DNA from: Saccharothrix luteola
GTDB taxonomy: Bacteria; Actinomycetota; Actinomycetes; Mycobacteriales; Pseudonocardiaceae
DNA length: 64,000 nucleotides
Assembly (NCBI RefSeq): GCF_020859565.1
Contig: NZ_JAJHUO010000020.1
Coordinates: 124,001 to 188,000, forward strand
Reading direction: 5' to 3'
Positions 1 through 8,556 of this stretch are shown here, piece after piece. How positions within the stretch are numbered: position 1 is the stretch's first letter; each line of letters starts with the position of its first letter. The notes beneath the pieces are model-generated. The model was not told the origin of the DNA and searched no databases. It was given only the letters and a program-made list of their open reading frames with translations. The position numbers and the translations under genes are program-made.

Positions 1-1103
1 TCGGCCCAGCCCTCGACCTCGGACGGCGTGCGGGGGCCGGGGCCCACGTACTTGGCGGACGGGCGGACGAGGCGGCCCGTGCGCTTCTGCTCGAGGATGT
101 GCGCCGACCAGCCGGCGGTGCGGGCGCAGGTGAACATCGCGGGCATCATGTGCGGCGGGACCTGGGCGAAGTCGAGGATCACCGCGGCCCAGAACTCGAC
201 GTTGGTCTCGATGGCCCGGTCCGGGCGGCGTTCGCGCAGCTCGGCCAGGGCGGCCTGCTCCAGGGCGTTGGCGGCCTCGTAGCGGGTGGCGCCGAGTTCC
301 CGGCACGTGCGCCGCAGCACGCGGGCGCGGGGGTCTTCCGCGCGGTACACGCGGTGGCCGAAGCCCATCAGGCGCTCGCCCCGGTCGAGGATGCCCTTGA
401 CGAAGCCCTCGGCGTCGCCGGTGCGCTCGACCTCTTCGATCATGGGCAGCACGCGGGCGGGCGCGCCGCCGTGCAGGGGGCCGGACATCGCGCCGATGGC
501 GCCGGACATGGACGCGGCGACGTCCGCGCCGGTGGAGGCGATGACGCGGGCGGTGAAGGTGGAGGCGTTCAGGCCGTGCTCGGCGGCCGACACCCAGTAG
601 GCGTCCAGCGCCTTGACGTGCGCGGGATCGGGCTCGCCGCGCCAGCGGGTGAGGAAGCGCTCGGTGATCGTCGTGCACTCGTCGATGCGGTGCTGCGGCA
701 CGGCGGGCCGGCCGATGCCCCGCGCGGACTGCGCCGCGTACGACAGGGCCATGACCGAGGCGCGGGCGAGCTGCTCGCGGGCCTGCTCGTCGGTGATGTC
801 CAGCAGCGGCTGGTAGCCCCAGATGGGCGCGACCATGGCCAGCGCGGCCTGCACGTCCACCCGCACGTCACCGGTGTGCACGGGGATCGGGAACGGCTCG
901 GCGGGCGGCAGGCCGGGGCCGAAGCGGCCGTCTACCAGCAGCGCCCACACGTTGCCGAAGGTCACGTGACCGGCCAGGTCCTCGATGTCCACGCCGCGGT
1001 AGCGCAGCGCGCCACCGTCGCGATCCGGTTCGGCGATCTCGGTGCGGAAGGCGACCACGCCCTCGAGACCCGGCCGGAATCCGTCGTCCTCGGTCTGCAC
1101 CAC
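1..1103 (-). CDS. citA: citrate synthase 2 (CitA type), C-terminus cut by the window
   Basis: This gene encodes a citrate synthase (oxaloacetate plus acetyl-CoA to citrate) of the short actinobacterial CitA type. About 367 codons are present and the reading frame is still open at base 1, so only a few C-terminal residues should be missing. The family motifs GPLHGGAPAR and GFGHRVYRAEDPRA carry the two catalytic histidines. The third catalytic position, normally Asp in NVDF, reads NVEF here. I chose the GTG at 1103 because GAAGGAG lies 8 nt upstream; a second GTG at 1100 is the alternative. It diverges from ureA. A second, hexameric-type citrate synthase lies at 23609-24922, so this copy is likely secondary. 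A methylcitrate synthase activity cannot be excluded. Confidence 0.93.
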   Translation of the reverse strand, partial: MVQTEDDGFRPGLEGVVAFRTEIAEPDRDGGALRYRGVDIEDLAGHVTFGNVWALLVDGRFGPGLPPAEPFPIPVHTGDVRVDVQAALAMVAPIWGYQPLLDITDEQAREQLARASVMALSYAAQSARGIGRPAVPQHRIDECTTITERFLTRWRGEPDPAHVKALDAYWVSAAEHGLNASTFTARVIASTGADVAASMSGAIGAMSGPLHGGAPARVLPMIEEVERTGDAEGFVKGILDRGERLMGFGHRVYRAEDPRARVLRRTCRELGATRYEAANALEQAALAELRERRPDRAIETNVEFWAAVILDFAQVPPHMMPAMFTCARTAGWSAHILEQKRTGRLVRPSAKYVGPGPRTPSEVEGWA

Positions 1104-1272
1104 GCTGTGCGCTCCTTCTCGGCGGAAGTAAAGAGTTGGAGAAACCTTGCTCCCCTTCAGACGTGCGGGCAATCGCGGGTGCGCGTGTCGTCGGTCACGA
1201 TCAAGGAACCGATTCAGAAGGCCCGTCGATCGTTAAGGCCTTGTTTCGGTTCGGCGGTGGGCCGTGTTTCCC

Positions 1273-1284
1273 GTGGTAGACCAC
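1273..1284 (+). promoter_or_regulatory. ureA promoter region: GTGGT-ag-ACCAC inverted repeat with -10-like TAGACC
   Basis: A perfect 5-bp inverted repeat overlaps TAGACC (1277-1282), which ends 7 nt before the ureA ATG. No Shine-Dalgarno sequence is visible, so a leaderless urease transcript is likely. The inverted repeat may be an operator. This is inference from sequence only. Confidence 0.4.
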
Positions 1285-1289
1285 CGGCC

Positions 1290-1592
1290 ATGCACCTGAC
1301 ACCGCACGAGCGGGACAAGCTGCTGGTCCACGTGGCGGCCGACGTCGCGCGCAGGCGGCTCGACCGCGGGGTGGTCCTGAACTACCCGGAAGCGGTCGCG
1401 CTCATCACCGACCACGTGCTCGAAGGCGCCCGCGACGGCCGGACGGTCAGCGAGCTGATGGACAGCGGCAGGCACGTGCTCAGCCGGGACCAGGTGCTCG
1501 ACGGCGTCCCGGAGATGATCGAGTCCGTGCAGGTCGAGGCGACCTTCCCGGACGGCACCAAGCTCGTGACCGTGCATGACCCGATCGTGTGA
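1290..1592 (+). CDS. ureA: urease subunit gamma
   Basis: UreA is the 100-aa structural gamma subunit of the nickel urease that hydrolyses urea to ammonia and carbamate in the cytoplasm. The whole protein aligns by eye with the family: MHLTPHERDKL start, LNYPEAVALITDHVLEGARD core and the C-terminal FPDGTKLVTVHDPI. Length is exactly typical. The ATG is preceded by a -10-like box and no ribosome binding site. It heads a tight operon ureA-ureB-ureC-ureF-ureG. Confidence 0.97.
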   Translation: MHLTPHERDKLLVHVAADVARRRLDRGVVLNYPEAVALITDHVLEGARDGRTVSELMDSGRHVLSRDQVLDGVPEMIESVQVEATFPDGTKLVTVHDPIV

Positions 1593-1602
1593 GGAGCAGC
1601 CC

Positions 1603-1914
1603 GTGGTCCCTGGCGAGATCGTCACCGGCGACGAGCCGGTCGAGCTGAACCCCGGCCGGCCGCGCACCACGCTCGTCGTGGTCAACGCGGCGGACCGCCC
1701 GGTGCAGGTCGGGTCGCACTACCACTTCGCGGCGGTCAACCCCGGGCTGGAGTTCGACCGGGAGGCCGCGTGGGGCAAGCGGCTGGACGTGCCGGCGGGC
1801 ACGGCGGTGCGGTTCGAGCCGGGTGTCGAGCGCGAGGTGACGCTGGTGCCGCTGGCCGGGGCGCGGCGCGTGCCGGGGCTGCGGCCGGAGCTGGCCGGGG
1901 AGCTGGACCGGTGA
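1603..1914 (+). CDS. ureB: urease subunit beta
   Basis: UreB is the beta subunit of urease (103 aa). It begins VVPGEIVTGDEPVELN and contains the family hallmarks RPVQVGSHYHF and GTAVRFEPG. I place the start at GTG 1603, just behind a GAGGAG ribosome binding site. An upstream in-frame ATG at 1576 would overlap ureA and add nine residues absent from the family. Its TGA overlaps the GTG start of ureC, so translation is probably coupled. Confidence 0.96.
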   Translation: MVPGEIVTGDEPVELNPGRPRTTLVVVNAADRPVQVGSHYHFAAVNPGLEFDREAAWGKRLDVPAGTAVRFEPGVEREVTLVPLAGARRVPGLRPELAGELDR

Positions 1915-3611
1915 CCGGGATCAGCCGCCGCCGCTACGCGGAACTGCTGGGGCCGACGGTCGGCGACCGGATCCGGCTCGCCGACACCGACCTCCTGATC
2001 GAGGTGACCGAGGACCGGTCGATGGGCCCTCAGGGCTCGGGCGACGAGGTGATCTTCGGCGGCGGGAAGGTGATCCGCGAGTCGATGGGGCAGGGCGTGG
2101 CCACCCGCGCGGAGGGCGCGCCGGACCTCGTCATCACGGGCGCCGTCGTGCTCGACCACTGGGGCGTGGTGAAGGCCGACGTCGGGGTCAGGGACGGCCG
2201 GATCGTCGGCATCGGCAAGGCGGGCAACCCCGACACCATGGACGGCGTGGACCCGGCGCTGGTCATCGGGCCCTCCACCGAGGTGCTCTCGGGCAACGGG
2301 AAGGTGCTCACGGCCGGCGGCATCGACTGCCACGTCCACTTCATCACGCCGGGGATCGTGGACGTCGCGATCGCCTCGGGGCTGACCACGTTGATCGGCG
2401 GCGGCACGGGGCCGGCGGAGGGCACGAAGGCCACGACGGTGACGCCCGGCGCGTGGAACCTGGGCCGGATGCTCGCCTCGATGGACCACATGCCGGTGAA
2501 CGTGCTGCTGCTCGGCAAGGGCAACACCACGCGTGAGGACGCGCTGCGCGAGCAGTTGGCCGGTGGCGCGGGCGGGTTCAAGCTGCACGAGGACTGGGGG
2601 ACGACGCCGGCGGCGATCGACGCCTGCCTGAGGATCGCCGACGAGTCCGGTGTGCAGGTGGCGATCCACACGGACACGTTGAACGAGGCCGGGTTCGTGG
2701 AGTCGACGCTGGCCGCCATCGCGGGCCGGTCGATCAACGCCTACCACTCCGAGGGCGCGGGCGGCGGCCACGCGCCGGACATCATCCAGGTGGTGTCGGA
2801 GCCGAACGTGCTGCCGTCCTCGACCAACCCCACGCGCCCGCACACGGTGAACACGCTGGAAGAGCACCTGGACATGCTGATGGTGTGCCACCACCTCAAC
2901 CGGTCCGTGCCCGAGGACCTGGCGTTCGCGGAGAGCCGCATCCGGCCCACCACGATCGCGGCCGAGGACGTCCTGCACGACCTCGGCGCGATCTCGATGA
3001 TCAGCTCGGACTCGCAGGCGATGGGCCGGGTCGGCGAGGTCGTCATCCGGACGTGGCAGACCGCGCACGTGATGCAGCGGCGGTTCGGTGAGATGGCGGA
3101 CAACCTGCGCGCCCGCCGGTACGTGGCCAAGTACACGATCAACCCGGCCATCGCGCACGGCATCGACCACGAGGTCGGGTCGGTGGAGGTCGGCAAGCTG
3201 GCCGACCTGGTGCTGTGGGAGCCGAAGTTCTTCGGCGTGCGGCCGGCGGTGGTGCTGAAGGGCGGGTTCATCGCGCACGCGGCGATGGGCGACGCGAACG
3301 CGTCCATCCCGACACCGCAGCCGATCTTCGCGCGGCCGATGTTCGGCGCCCACTCGGCGGCGCGCTCCAGCGTGCACTTCGTGTCGCAGCAGGCGGTCGA
3401 CGCGGACCTGGCGGACGTGCTGCGGTTGGCGCGGCCGCTGGTGGCGGTGCGGGACACGCGCGGCGTCACCAAGGCCGACATGGTGCTCAACGACGCGATG
3501 CCGTCGGTGAAGGTGGACCCGGACAGCTTCGCCGTGCGGATCGACGGCGAGCTGGTGGAGCCCGCGCCGGTGGCGGAGTTGCCGATGGCCCAGCGCTACT
3601 TCCTGTTCTGA
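1911..3611 (+). CDS. ureC: urease subunit alpha (catalytic)
   Basis: UreC (566 aa) carries the dinickel active site of urease. Visible residues are the HCHVHF pair (His141, His143), Lys224 in GGFKLHEDWG (the carbamylated lysine), the AIHTDT histidine, and the flap cysteine Cys326 in MVCHHLNR. These match the known family ligands, with numbering about seven residues above the Klebsiella enzyme. The protein is full length and nothing essential is missing. The GTG start overlaps the ureB stop by four bases. The enzyme should be active if nickel is loaded by UreD, UreF and UreG. Confidence 0.98.
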   Translation: MTGISRRRYAELLGPTVGDRIRLADTDLLIEVTEDRSMGPQGSGDEVIFGGGKVIRESMGQGVATRAEGAPDLVITGAVVLDHWGVVKADVGVRDGRIVGIGKAGNPDTMDGVDPALVIGPSTEVLSGNGKVLTAGGIDCHVHFITPGIVDVAIASGLTTLIGGGTGPAEGTKATTVTPGAWNLGRMLASMDHMPVNVLLLGKGNTTREDALREQLAGGAGGFKLHEDWGTTPAAIDACLRIADESGVQVAIHTDTLNEAGFVESTLAAIAGRSINAYHSEGAGGGHAPDIIQVVSEPNVLPSSTNPTRPHTVNTLEEHLDMLMVCHHLNRSVPEDLAFAESRIRPTTIAAEDVLHDLGAISMISSDSQAMGRVGEVVIRTWQTAHVMQRRFGEMADNLRARRYVAKYTINPAIAHGIDHEVGSVEVGKLADLVLWEPKFFGVRPAVVLKGGFIAHAAMGDANASIPTPQPIFARPMFGAHSAARSSVHFVSQQAVDADLADVLRLARPLVAVRDTRGVTKADMVLNDAMPSVKVDPDSFAVRIDGELVEPAPVAELPMAQRYFLF

Positions 3612-4261
3612 TGAACCTCGCGGCGCTGATGATCGCGGACTCCCGGTTCCCGGGCGGCGGCCACGTGCACTCGGGCGGGTTGGAGGAGGCCGTCGCGCGG
3701 CGGCTGGTGACCGACGAGGCGTCGTTGGCGTCGTTCCTCATCGGGCGGCTGCGGACGGCGGGCGCGTTGGGCGCGGTGTTCGCCGCCGCCGCTTGCCGCG
3801 GGCGTTACGCCGAGTTGGACGCCGAACTCGACGCCCGCACGCCGTCGCCCGCCCAGCGCAACGCGTCACGCGTGCAGGGGCGCGGCATGGCGCGCGCGGC
3901 TCGGAAAGCCTGGCCGACGGCGGCGTTGGCGGAGCTGTTGCGGGTGACGCCGAGGCCGCACCACCCCGTGATCGTCGGCGTGCTGGTCGGCGAGCCGTTC
4001 GAGGCGGCGCAGACCGTGGCCTACCACGCGGTGACGGGTCCGGCGACGGGCGCGATCCGGTTGCTCGGCCTCGACCCGTTCGGCGTGAACGCGGTGCTGG
4101 CCCGGCTGGCGCCCGTGATCGACGAGATCGCCGCGATGGCCGCGGGCCACGCCGACACCCCGCCCGAGGACCTGCCCGCCCCGAGCGCGCCCGGCCTGGA
4201 CCTGCTGGCCGAAGCCCATGACCGCCACCACACGGAAGAGGTGCGTCTCTTTGTCAGCTGA
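3611..4261 (+). CDS. ureF: urease accessory protein UreF
   Basis: UreF (216 aa) is the all-helical accessory protein that binds UreD on the apo-urease and recruits UreG, gating GTP-dependent nickel insertion. The sequence shows the family N-terminus LMIADSRFPGGGHVHSGGLE and the central RVQGRGMARAA segment. The ATG overlaps the ureC stop by one base (TGATG), and the 3' end overlaps ureG. No ureE gene lies nearby. Confidence 0.93.
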   Translation: MNLAALMIADSRFPGGGHVHSGGLEEAVARRLVTDEASLASFLIGRLRTAGALGAVFAAAACRGRYAELDAELDARTPSPAQRNASRVQGRGMARAARKAWPTAALAELLRVTPRPHHPVIVGVLVGEPFEAAQTVAYHAVTGPATGAIRLLGLDPFGVNAVLARLAPVIDEIAAMAAGHADTPPEDLPAPSAPGLDLLAEAHDRHHTEEVRLFVS

Positions 4262-4946
4262 CCACGTGCACCCGGTGAACTTCGACCCCACCGACGCGGG
4301 CCACGACCCGCACCACCCCCACGACCACGAGCACCGGGCCGTGCGCATCGGCATCGGCGGACCCGTCGGCAGCGGCAAGACCGCGTTGACGGCGGCGCTG
4401 TGCCGGGCGCTGGGCGACAGCGTGAACCTCGCCGTGGTGACGAACGACATCTACACGACCGAGGACGCCGACTTCCTGCGCGCGGCCGGGGTGCTGGACG
4501 TCGAGCGGATCGAAGCCGTGCAGACGGGCGCGTGCCCGCACACGGCGATCCGCGACGACATCACGGCCAACCTGGACGCCGTGGAGCTGCTGGAGCACCG
4601 GATCCACGGCCTGGAGCTGGTGATCATCGAGAGCGGCGGCGACAACCTGACCGCGGTGTTCAGCCGCGGGCTGGTGGACCGGCAGATCTTCGTGGTGGAC
4701 GTGGCAGGCGGCGACAAGGTGCCGCGCAAGGGCGGCCCCGGCGTGACCACCGCGGACCTGCTGGTGATCAACAAGACGGACCTCGCGCCGCTGGTGGGCG
4801 CCGACCTCGGTGTCATGACGGCCGACGCCCACCGGATGCGCGGCGAGCTACCGGTGATCAGCCAGTCCCTTGTGGACACACCGGACGCACCCGCGGTGGC
4901 CGACTGGGTGCGCGCTCAGCTCCGCACGCTCGCGGCGGTCAGTTGA
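4251..4946 (+). CDS. ureG: urease accessory GTPase UreG with His-rich N-terminus
   Basis: UreG is the SIMIBI-class GTPase that delivers nickel to urease. P-loop GGPVGSGKT, the CPHTAIRDD metal-binding motif, ESGGDNL and the NKTDLAPLVG guanine-specificity motif are all present. The N-terminus carries a histidine-rich run (HDPHHPHDHEH) that could store or relay nickel in place of the missing UreE. I prefer the TTG at 4251, 9 nt behind GGAAGAGG, giving 231 aa; an ATG at 4218 would add 11 residues. The 3' end overlaps the convergent DUF4232 gene by about 30 bases. Confidence 0.95.
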   Translation: MSADHVHPVNFDPTDAGHDPHHPHDHEHRAVRIGIGGPVGSGKTALTAALCRALGDSVNLAVVTNDIYTTEDADFLRAAGVLDVERIEAVQTGACPHTAIRDDITANLDAVELLEHRIHGLELVIIESGGDNLTAVFSRGLVDRQIFVVDVAGGDKVPRKGGPGVTTADLLVINKTDLAPLVGADLGVMTADAHRMRGELPVISQSLVDTPDAPAVADWVRAQLRTLAAVS

Positions 4947-5437
4947 TTGCCGAACGGGCTGACGTCGCCCGCGCAGCCGTGCTGGTCGGTCATCGGCAGG
5001 TACAGCGGCACGGTCTCGTCCGGCGGGAACACGCGGATGCCCCACACGGGCGTCTTGCGGCACACGTCCGGGTCGAAGTTGTCGACCTGGGCGAAGCCGA
5101 CGTCCGAGCGCACCGCCGTGCCGTGCGGCAGGGTGAGCAGCGGACCGCGGTCACCGACGCGTTCGGCGGCGGCGCCGACCCGGTTGCCGTTGCCGTCCAC
5201 ATAGGACACACCCGGGAAGCCCCGGAGCACGCACGTGTGCAGGCCCCGGTTGGTGAACACGACCTCGCGGTACACCGTGCCCGCCGCGCCTCCCTCGTGG
5301 CCGAAACCGATGGTCAGGTCCGCCGAGCGGCACGTGGAGACCTCGGCCCCCTGCGCGACCGCGGTTCCCCCGGTGACCGCCACCGCCGCGATGGCGGCTG
5401 TGGCGATGACGGCGGCTGTTGCGACAAATCTCCTCAT
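4916..5437 (-). CDS. secreted DUF4232-domain protein inside the urease cluster
   Basis: A 173-aa exported protein. The first ~30 residues form a Sec signal peptide (MRRF start, long Ala/Val-rich core, TAVAQGAEV cleavage region). The rest resembles DUF4232: cysteines near CRSADL, HTCVLRGFPG, DVCRKTP and HGCAGDV could form disulfides, and the TNRGLHTCVLRGFPGVSYVD block is typical. Function is unknown in the family. The ATG at 5437 lies 6 nt after GGGGGAG; a GTG at 5440 is adjacent. It is convergent with ureG and divergent from ureD, and so interrupts an otherwise single urease operon. Confidence 0.8.
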   Translation of the reverse strand: MRRFVATAAVIATAAIAAVAVTGGTAVAQGAEVSTCRSADLTIGFGHEGGAAGTVYREVVFTNRGLHTCVLRGFPGVSYVDGNGNRVGAAAERVGDRGPLLTLPHGTAVRSDVGFAQVDNFDPDVCRKTPVWGIRVFPPDETVPLYLPMTDQHGCAGDVSPFGNQLTAASVRS

Positions 5438-5514
5438 CACGATCTCCCCCGAGAATCGCGGGTGGGAGTTCCACCCGACCTGATGACGTGTCGGGGGTCA
5501 CAGGGGTTGCTCCG

Positions 5515-6393
5515 GTGAGGGCGCGGGCTCACCTGGTCGTGGCACGCGACCCGAACGGACGAACCGTCGTGCGCGAGATGCGGTCGATGGCGCCGCTGCG
5601 CCTGGTGCCGCGCCGCCGGCTGTCGGACGACCGCGGCGCCGACGAGGTGGCGCTCGTGCACCTGGTCAGCGCGGTCACGGCACCGCTGGGCGGTGACGAC
5701 CTGGAATTGCGGGTGACGGTCGAGGAGGGCGCGTCGCTGGAGCTGCGCGGTGTGGCCGCGACGCTGGCGCTGCCCGGTCGGCACGCGGGCGGCAGCCGTG
5801 CGCTGGTGGACGTGGAACTGGCCGACGGCGCGTCGTTGGCGTACCTGCCGGAACCGACGGTCGTCACCGCGCGTGCGTGCCACGAGTCCGTGTTCCGCGC
5901 GCGGATGGGGGATGGCGCCCGGCTGCGGGTGCGGGACGTCGTGGTGCTGGGTCGGTCGAACGAACGGCCGGGCTCGCTCACCACGACGCTCGACGTGCGG
6001 CGGAACGGGCCGCTGGTCAAGCAGACGTCTCGTTTGGGAATGCCCGAAGTGGACGCGAGCCCGGCCGGCCTGGCGGGGCGGCGGGTGTTCGGGACCGAGT
6101 TGCTGTGCTGGGGCGACGACCTGCCGGGAGCGGTGTCGGAGCAGTGGTGGTCACTCGTCCCGCTGGCCCGCGGCGGAAGCCTGAGCACCGCCCTGGCCGA
6201 CGACGCCGTGACCGTCGAACGCGCGCTCGACGAGGCGCGGGCCAGGCACCCCGGGTCGAACGACCCTCTGACTCGATCTCGTACTCGATTCCGAGGTGCG
6301 GGTCACACCGAAAGTCACGGATCGGGTGGCGGTCATCACCGTGCGGGCGGTTTCGCCTTCGGCGGGAAAGCCGTACGGTCGCTGGATCGCTAG
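5515..6393 (+). CDS. ureD: urease accessory protein UreD (UreH)
   Basis: UreD is the scaffold accessory protein that docks on apo-urease and forms the nickel transfer tunnel with UreF and UreG. The beta-rich body is recognisable: REMRSMAPLRLVPRR, AYLPEPTVVTARACHES, and the strand-rich QTSRLGMPEVD region. I start at GTG 5515, behind AGGGG; GTG 5488 is an alternative. The family-like part ends near ALDEARARHP. The last ~45 residues (SHGSGGGHHRAGG and so on) are low complexity and look unlike UreD, so the true stop may have been lost. It is separated from ureG by a convergent gene. Confidence 0.85.
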   Translation: MRARAHLVVARDPNGRTVVREMRSMAPLRLVPRRRLSDDRGADEVALVHLVSAVTAPLGGDDLELRVTVEEGASLELRGVAATLALPGRHAGGSRALVDVELADGASLAYLPEPTVVTARACHESVFRARMGDGARLRVRDVVVLGRSNERPGSLTTTLDVRRNGPLVKQTSRLGMPEVDASPAGLAGRRVFGTELLCWGDDLPGAVSEQWWSLVPLARGGSLSTALADDAVTVERALDEARARHPGSNDPLTRSRTRFRGAGHTESHGSGGGHHRAGGFAFGGKAVRSLDR

Positions 6394-6441
6394 GTGCCAC
6401 AAGTGCCTTGGCCAGGACGAATTACGCTCCGGGAGGTCGGG

Positions 6442-7098
6442 ATGTCGGAGACGACGAACATCGCGTTGCCGTCGATGCGGGTGTCCTACGAACAAGGCTC
6501 GCTCACGGAGAGCGACCTCGCGGCCAGCTGGCACGAGCAGTTGCAGCTGTGGCTGGACCAGGCGGCGGGCGCGGGCCTGCCGGAGCCGAACGCGATGGTC
6601 CTCGCCACCTCGGACACCGACGGCCGCCCGTCCTCGCGGACCGTGCTGGCCAAGGGCCTGGACGAGCGCGGGCTGGTGTTCTTCACCAACTACACGTCGA
6701 CGAAGAGCCACGACCTGATGGCCACCCGGTACGCCTCGGCCACGTTCCCGTGGTTCGCGATGCAGCGGCAGGCGCACGTGCGCGGCACCGTCGAGAAGGT
6801 CGGCCCCGCCGAGACCGCGAGCTACTGGGAGAGCCGCCCGCGCGGCTCGCAGCTGGGCGCCTGGGCCTCGCCGCAGTCCCGCGTCGTCAGCGGACGCTCC
6901 ACTCTGGAGAGCGCGCTGAACAAGGTCGAGCGGCAGTTCGCCGACGCCGACCGGGTACCCGTGCCGCCGCACTGGGGCGGCTGGCGCATCCGGCCAGAGG
7001 AGGTCGAGTTCTGGCAGGGCCGCCGCGACCGGATGCACGACCGCCTCCGCTTCCGCCTCGGTCGTGACGGCTGGGAAGTGCAGCGCATCGCCCCCTAG
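6442..7098 (+). CDS. pdxH: pyridoxamine 5'-phosphate oxidase
   Basis: PdxH oxidises pyridoxamine or pyridoxine 5'-phosphate to pyridoxal 5'-phosphate using FMN. The 218-aa product has the split-barrel sequence features SRTVLAKGLDERGLVFFTNY, SYWESRPRGSQLGAWAS and the C-terminal WGGWRIRPEEVEFWQGR, which supply FMN and substrate contacts. The ATG at 6442 follows GGGAGG by 6 nt. An upstream GTG at 6394 is unlikely because it adds residues before the ribosome binding site. A strong terminator ends the unit. Confidence 0.96.
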   Translation: MSETTNIALPSMRVSYEQGSLTESDLAASWHEQLQLWLDQAAGAGLPEPNAMVLATSDTDGRPSSRTVLAKGLDERGLVFFTNYTSTKSHDLMATRYASATFPWFAMQRQAHVRGTVEKVGPAETASYWESRPRGSQLGAWASPQSRVVSGRSTLESALNKVERQFADADRVPVPPHWGGWRIRPEEVEFWQGRRDRMHDRLRFRLGRDGWEVQRIAP

Positions 7099-7124
7099 CC
7101 CGGGCGCACTGTGATGACGTCATC

Positions 7125-7161
7125 GGCCTCCGCCACCTCAACGGGTGGCGGAGGCCGTTTT
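7125..7161 (+). terminator. pdxH terminator, 13-bp perfect stem plus T run
   Basis: Arms GGCCTCCGCCACC (7125-7137) and GGTGGCGGAGGCC (7144-7156) pair perfectly around a 6-nt loop and are followed by GTTTT. This is a classical intrinsic terminator for pdxH. Confidence 0.9.
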
Positions 7162-7239
7162 CGCGGGTCGGCCTCGGCGGTGATCACGGTGTGCGGCGCG
7201 GGGTGTTCCACGTCTCGGTGAAGAGGTTGTTAGTTGCCG

Positions 7240-7245
7240 TACGCT
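7240..7245 (+). promoter_or_regulatory. -10 box TACGCT of leaderless MFS gene
   Basis: TACGCT ends 7 nt before the GTG at 7253 with no Shine-Dalgarno. It lies between GTTAG (7229-7233) and CTAAC (7244-7248), a short inverted repeat that may bind a regulator. Confidence 0.5.
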
Positions 7246-7252
7246 AACGACC

Positions 7253-8542
7253 GTGCGGAGAGTGCTGGGGAAGATCGCCATCGACACCCGACCGCTGAAG
7301 GTCGTGGCGTTCCGGCGGTTGTGGCTCTCGACCGTCGTCACGGCTGTCGGCAGCCAGTTGACCGCGGTGGCGGTGCCCAAGCAGGTGTACGACCTCACCG
7401 GGTCGTCGGGCTGGGTGGGTGTGGCGGCCGGTGTGGCCCTGGTGCCGTTGTTGGTCTTCGGGCTGTACGGCGGTGCGATCGCGGACGTGGTGGACCGGCG
7501 CAAGCTGCTCGTCGTCACGAACACGGGTATCGCGGTGACGTCCGTGCTGCTCTGGGCGCAGGCCGCGCTGCACGTGGACTCGGTGTGGCTGGTGATCGGC
7601 CTGCTCGGGCTGCAACAGGTGTTCTTCGCGGTGAACGCGCCCGCCCGGACCGCCTCGATCGCCCGGCTCGTGCCCGCGGACCAGATCCCGGCCGCGACCG
7701 CGCTCGGGTCGACGGTGATGATGTTCGGCGGCGTGTTCGGGCCGATGCTGGCGGGCGCGTTGATGCCGGTCGTGGGCCTGTCGACGTTGTACCTGGTCGA
7801 CTCCATCGCGTTGACGCTGACGATCTGGGCGGTCTGGAAGCTGCCGCCGCTGCCGCCGTTGAGCGGCACGTCGCGGCGCGCCGGGCTGCGGGACGTGGTC
7901 GACGGGTTCCGGTACCTGGCGGTGCAGAGGATTCTGCTGGCGAGCTTCCTGCTGGACATCATCGCGATGGTGTTCGGCATGCCGCGGGCGTTGTTCCCGG
8001 AGATGGCGGAGCAGACGTTCGGCGACCCGGTGGGCGGTGGGTTGGCGCTCGGGCTGCTGTTCGCGGCCATCCCGCTGGGCGCGATGCTGTGCGGCCTCAC
8101 GTCCGGCTGGACGTCGCGCGTGACGCGGCACGGGATGGGTGTCGTGCTCGCGGTGGTGGCGTGGGGCGTGGCGATGATCGGGTTCGGGCTGTCGAACGCG
8201 CTGTGGCTGGCGGTGGTGTTCCTGGCGATCGGCGGCGCGGCGGACATGATCAGCATGGTGTTCCGCAGCGCGATCCTGCAGTCGGCGGCGACGGACGAGA
8301 TGCGCGGGCGGATGCAGGGGGTGTTCATCGTGGTGGTGGCTGGTGGTCCCCGGTTGGCGGACTTGTTGCACGGGACCACGGGTGCGGTGATCGGTGCTGG
8401 GAGCGCGACGGCGTTGGGTGGTGTTCTGGTGGTGGTCGCGACCGGGGTGGCGGTGTTGGCCATTCCGGCGATCAGGCGGTACCGGTTCGCTCCCGCGGAG
8501 GTCGCTTCCGGGGAGGTCGCTTCCGGGGACACCGCCAAGTGA
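7253..8542 (+). CDS. MFS transporter, EntS-like exporter
   Basis: A 429-aa major facilitator superfamily protein with about 12 hydrophobic segments. It resembles the EntS-like (enterobactin exporter-type) MFS group common in actinobacteria: AFRRLWLSTVVTAVGSQLTA at the N-terminus, motif A-like GGAIADVVDRRKL and the central NAPARTASIARLVPADQIPA segment. It probably exports a small molecule by proton antiport; the substrate cannot be read from sequence. No siderophore genes flank it. The C-terminal tail contains a 5-residue tandem repeat (EVASG twice). Transcription looks leaderless. Confidence 0.85.
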   Translation: MRRVLGKIAIDTRPLKVVAFRRLWLSTVVTAVGSQLTAVAVPKQVYDLTGSSGWVGVAAGVALVPLLVFGLYGGAIADVVDRRKLLVVTNTGIAVTSVLLWAQAALHVDSVWLVIGLLGLQQVFFAVNAPARTASIARLVPADQIPAATALGSTVMMFGGVFGPMLAGALMPVVGLSTLYLVDSIALTLTIWAVWKLPPLPPLSGTSRRAGLRDVVDGFRYLAVQRILLASFLLDIIAMVFGMPRALFPEMAEQTFGDPVGGGLALGLLFAAIPLGAMLCGLTSGWTSRVTRHGMGVVLAVVAWGVAMIGFGLSNALWLAVVFLAIGGAADMISMVFRSAILQSAATDEMRGRMQGVFIVVVAGGPRLADLLHGTTGAVIGAGSATALGGVLVVVATGVAVLAIPAIRRYRFAPAEVASGEVASGDTAK

Positions 8543-8556
8543 ACCGCTGACCGCGG

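Noticed and set aside
7253..8542. Siderophore cluster from the EntS-like exporter
   Set aside because: No NRPS, siderophore synthetase or iron-box gene is near.
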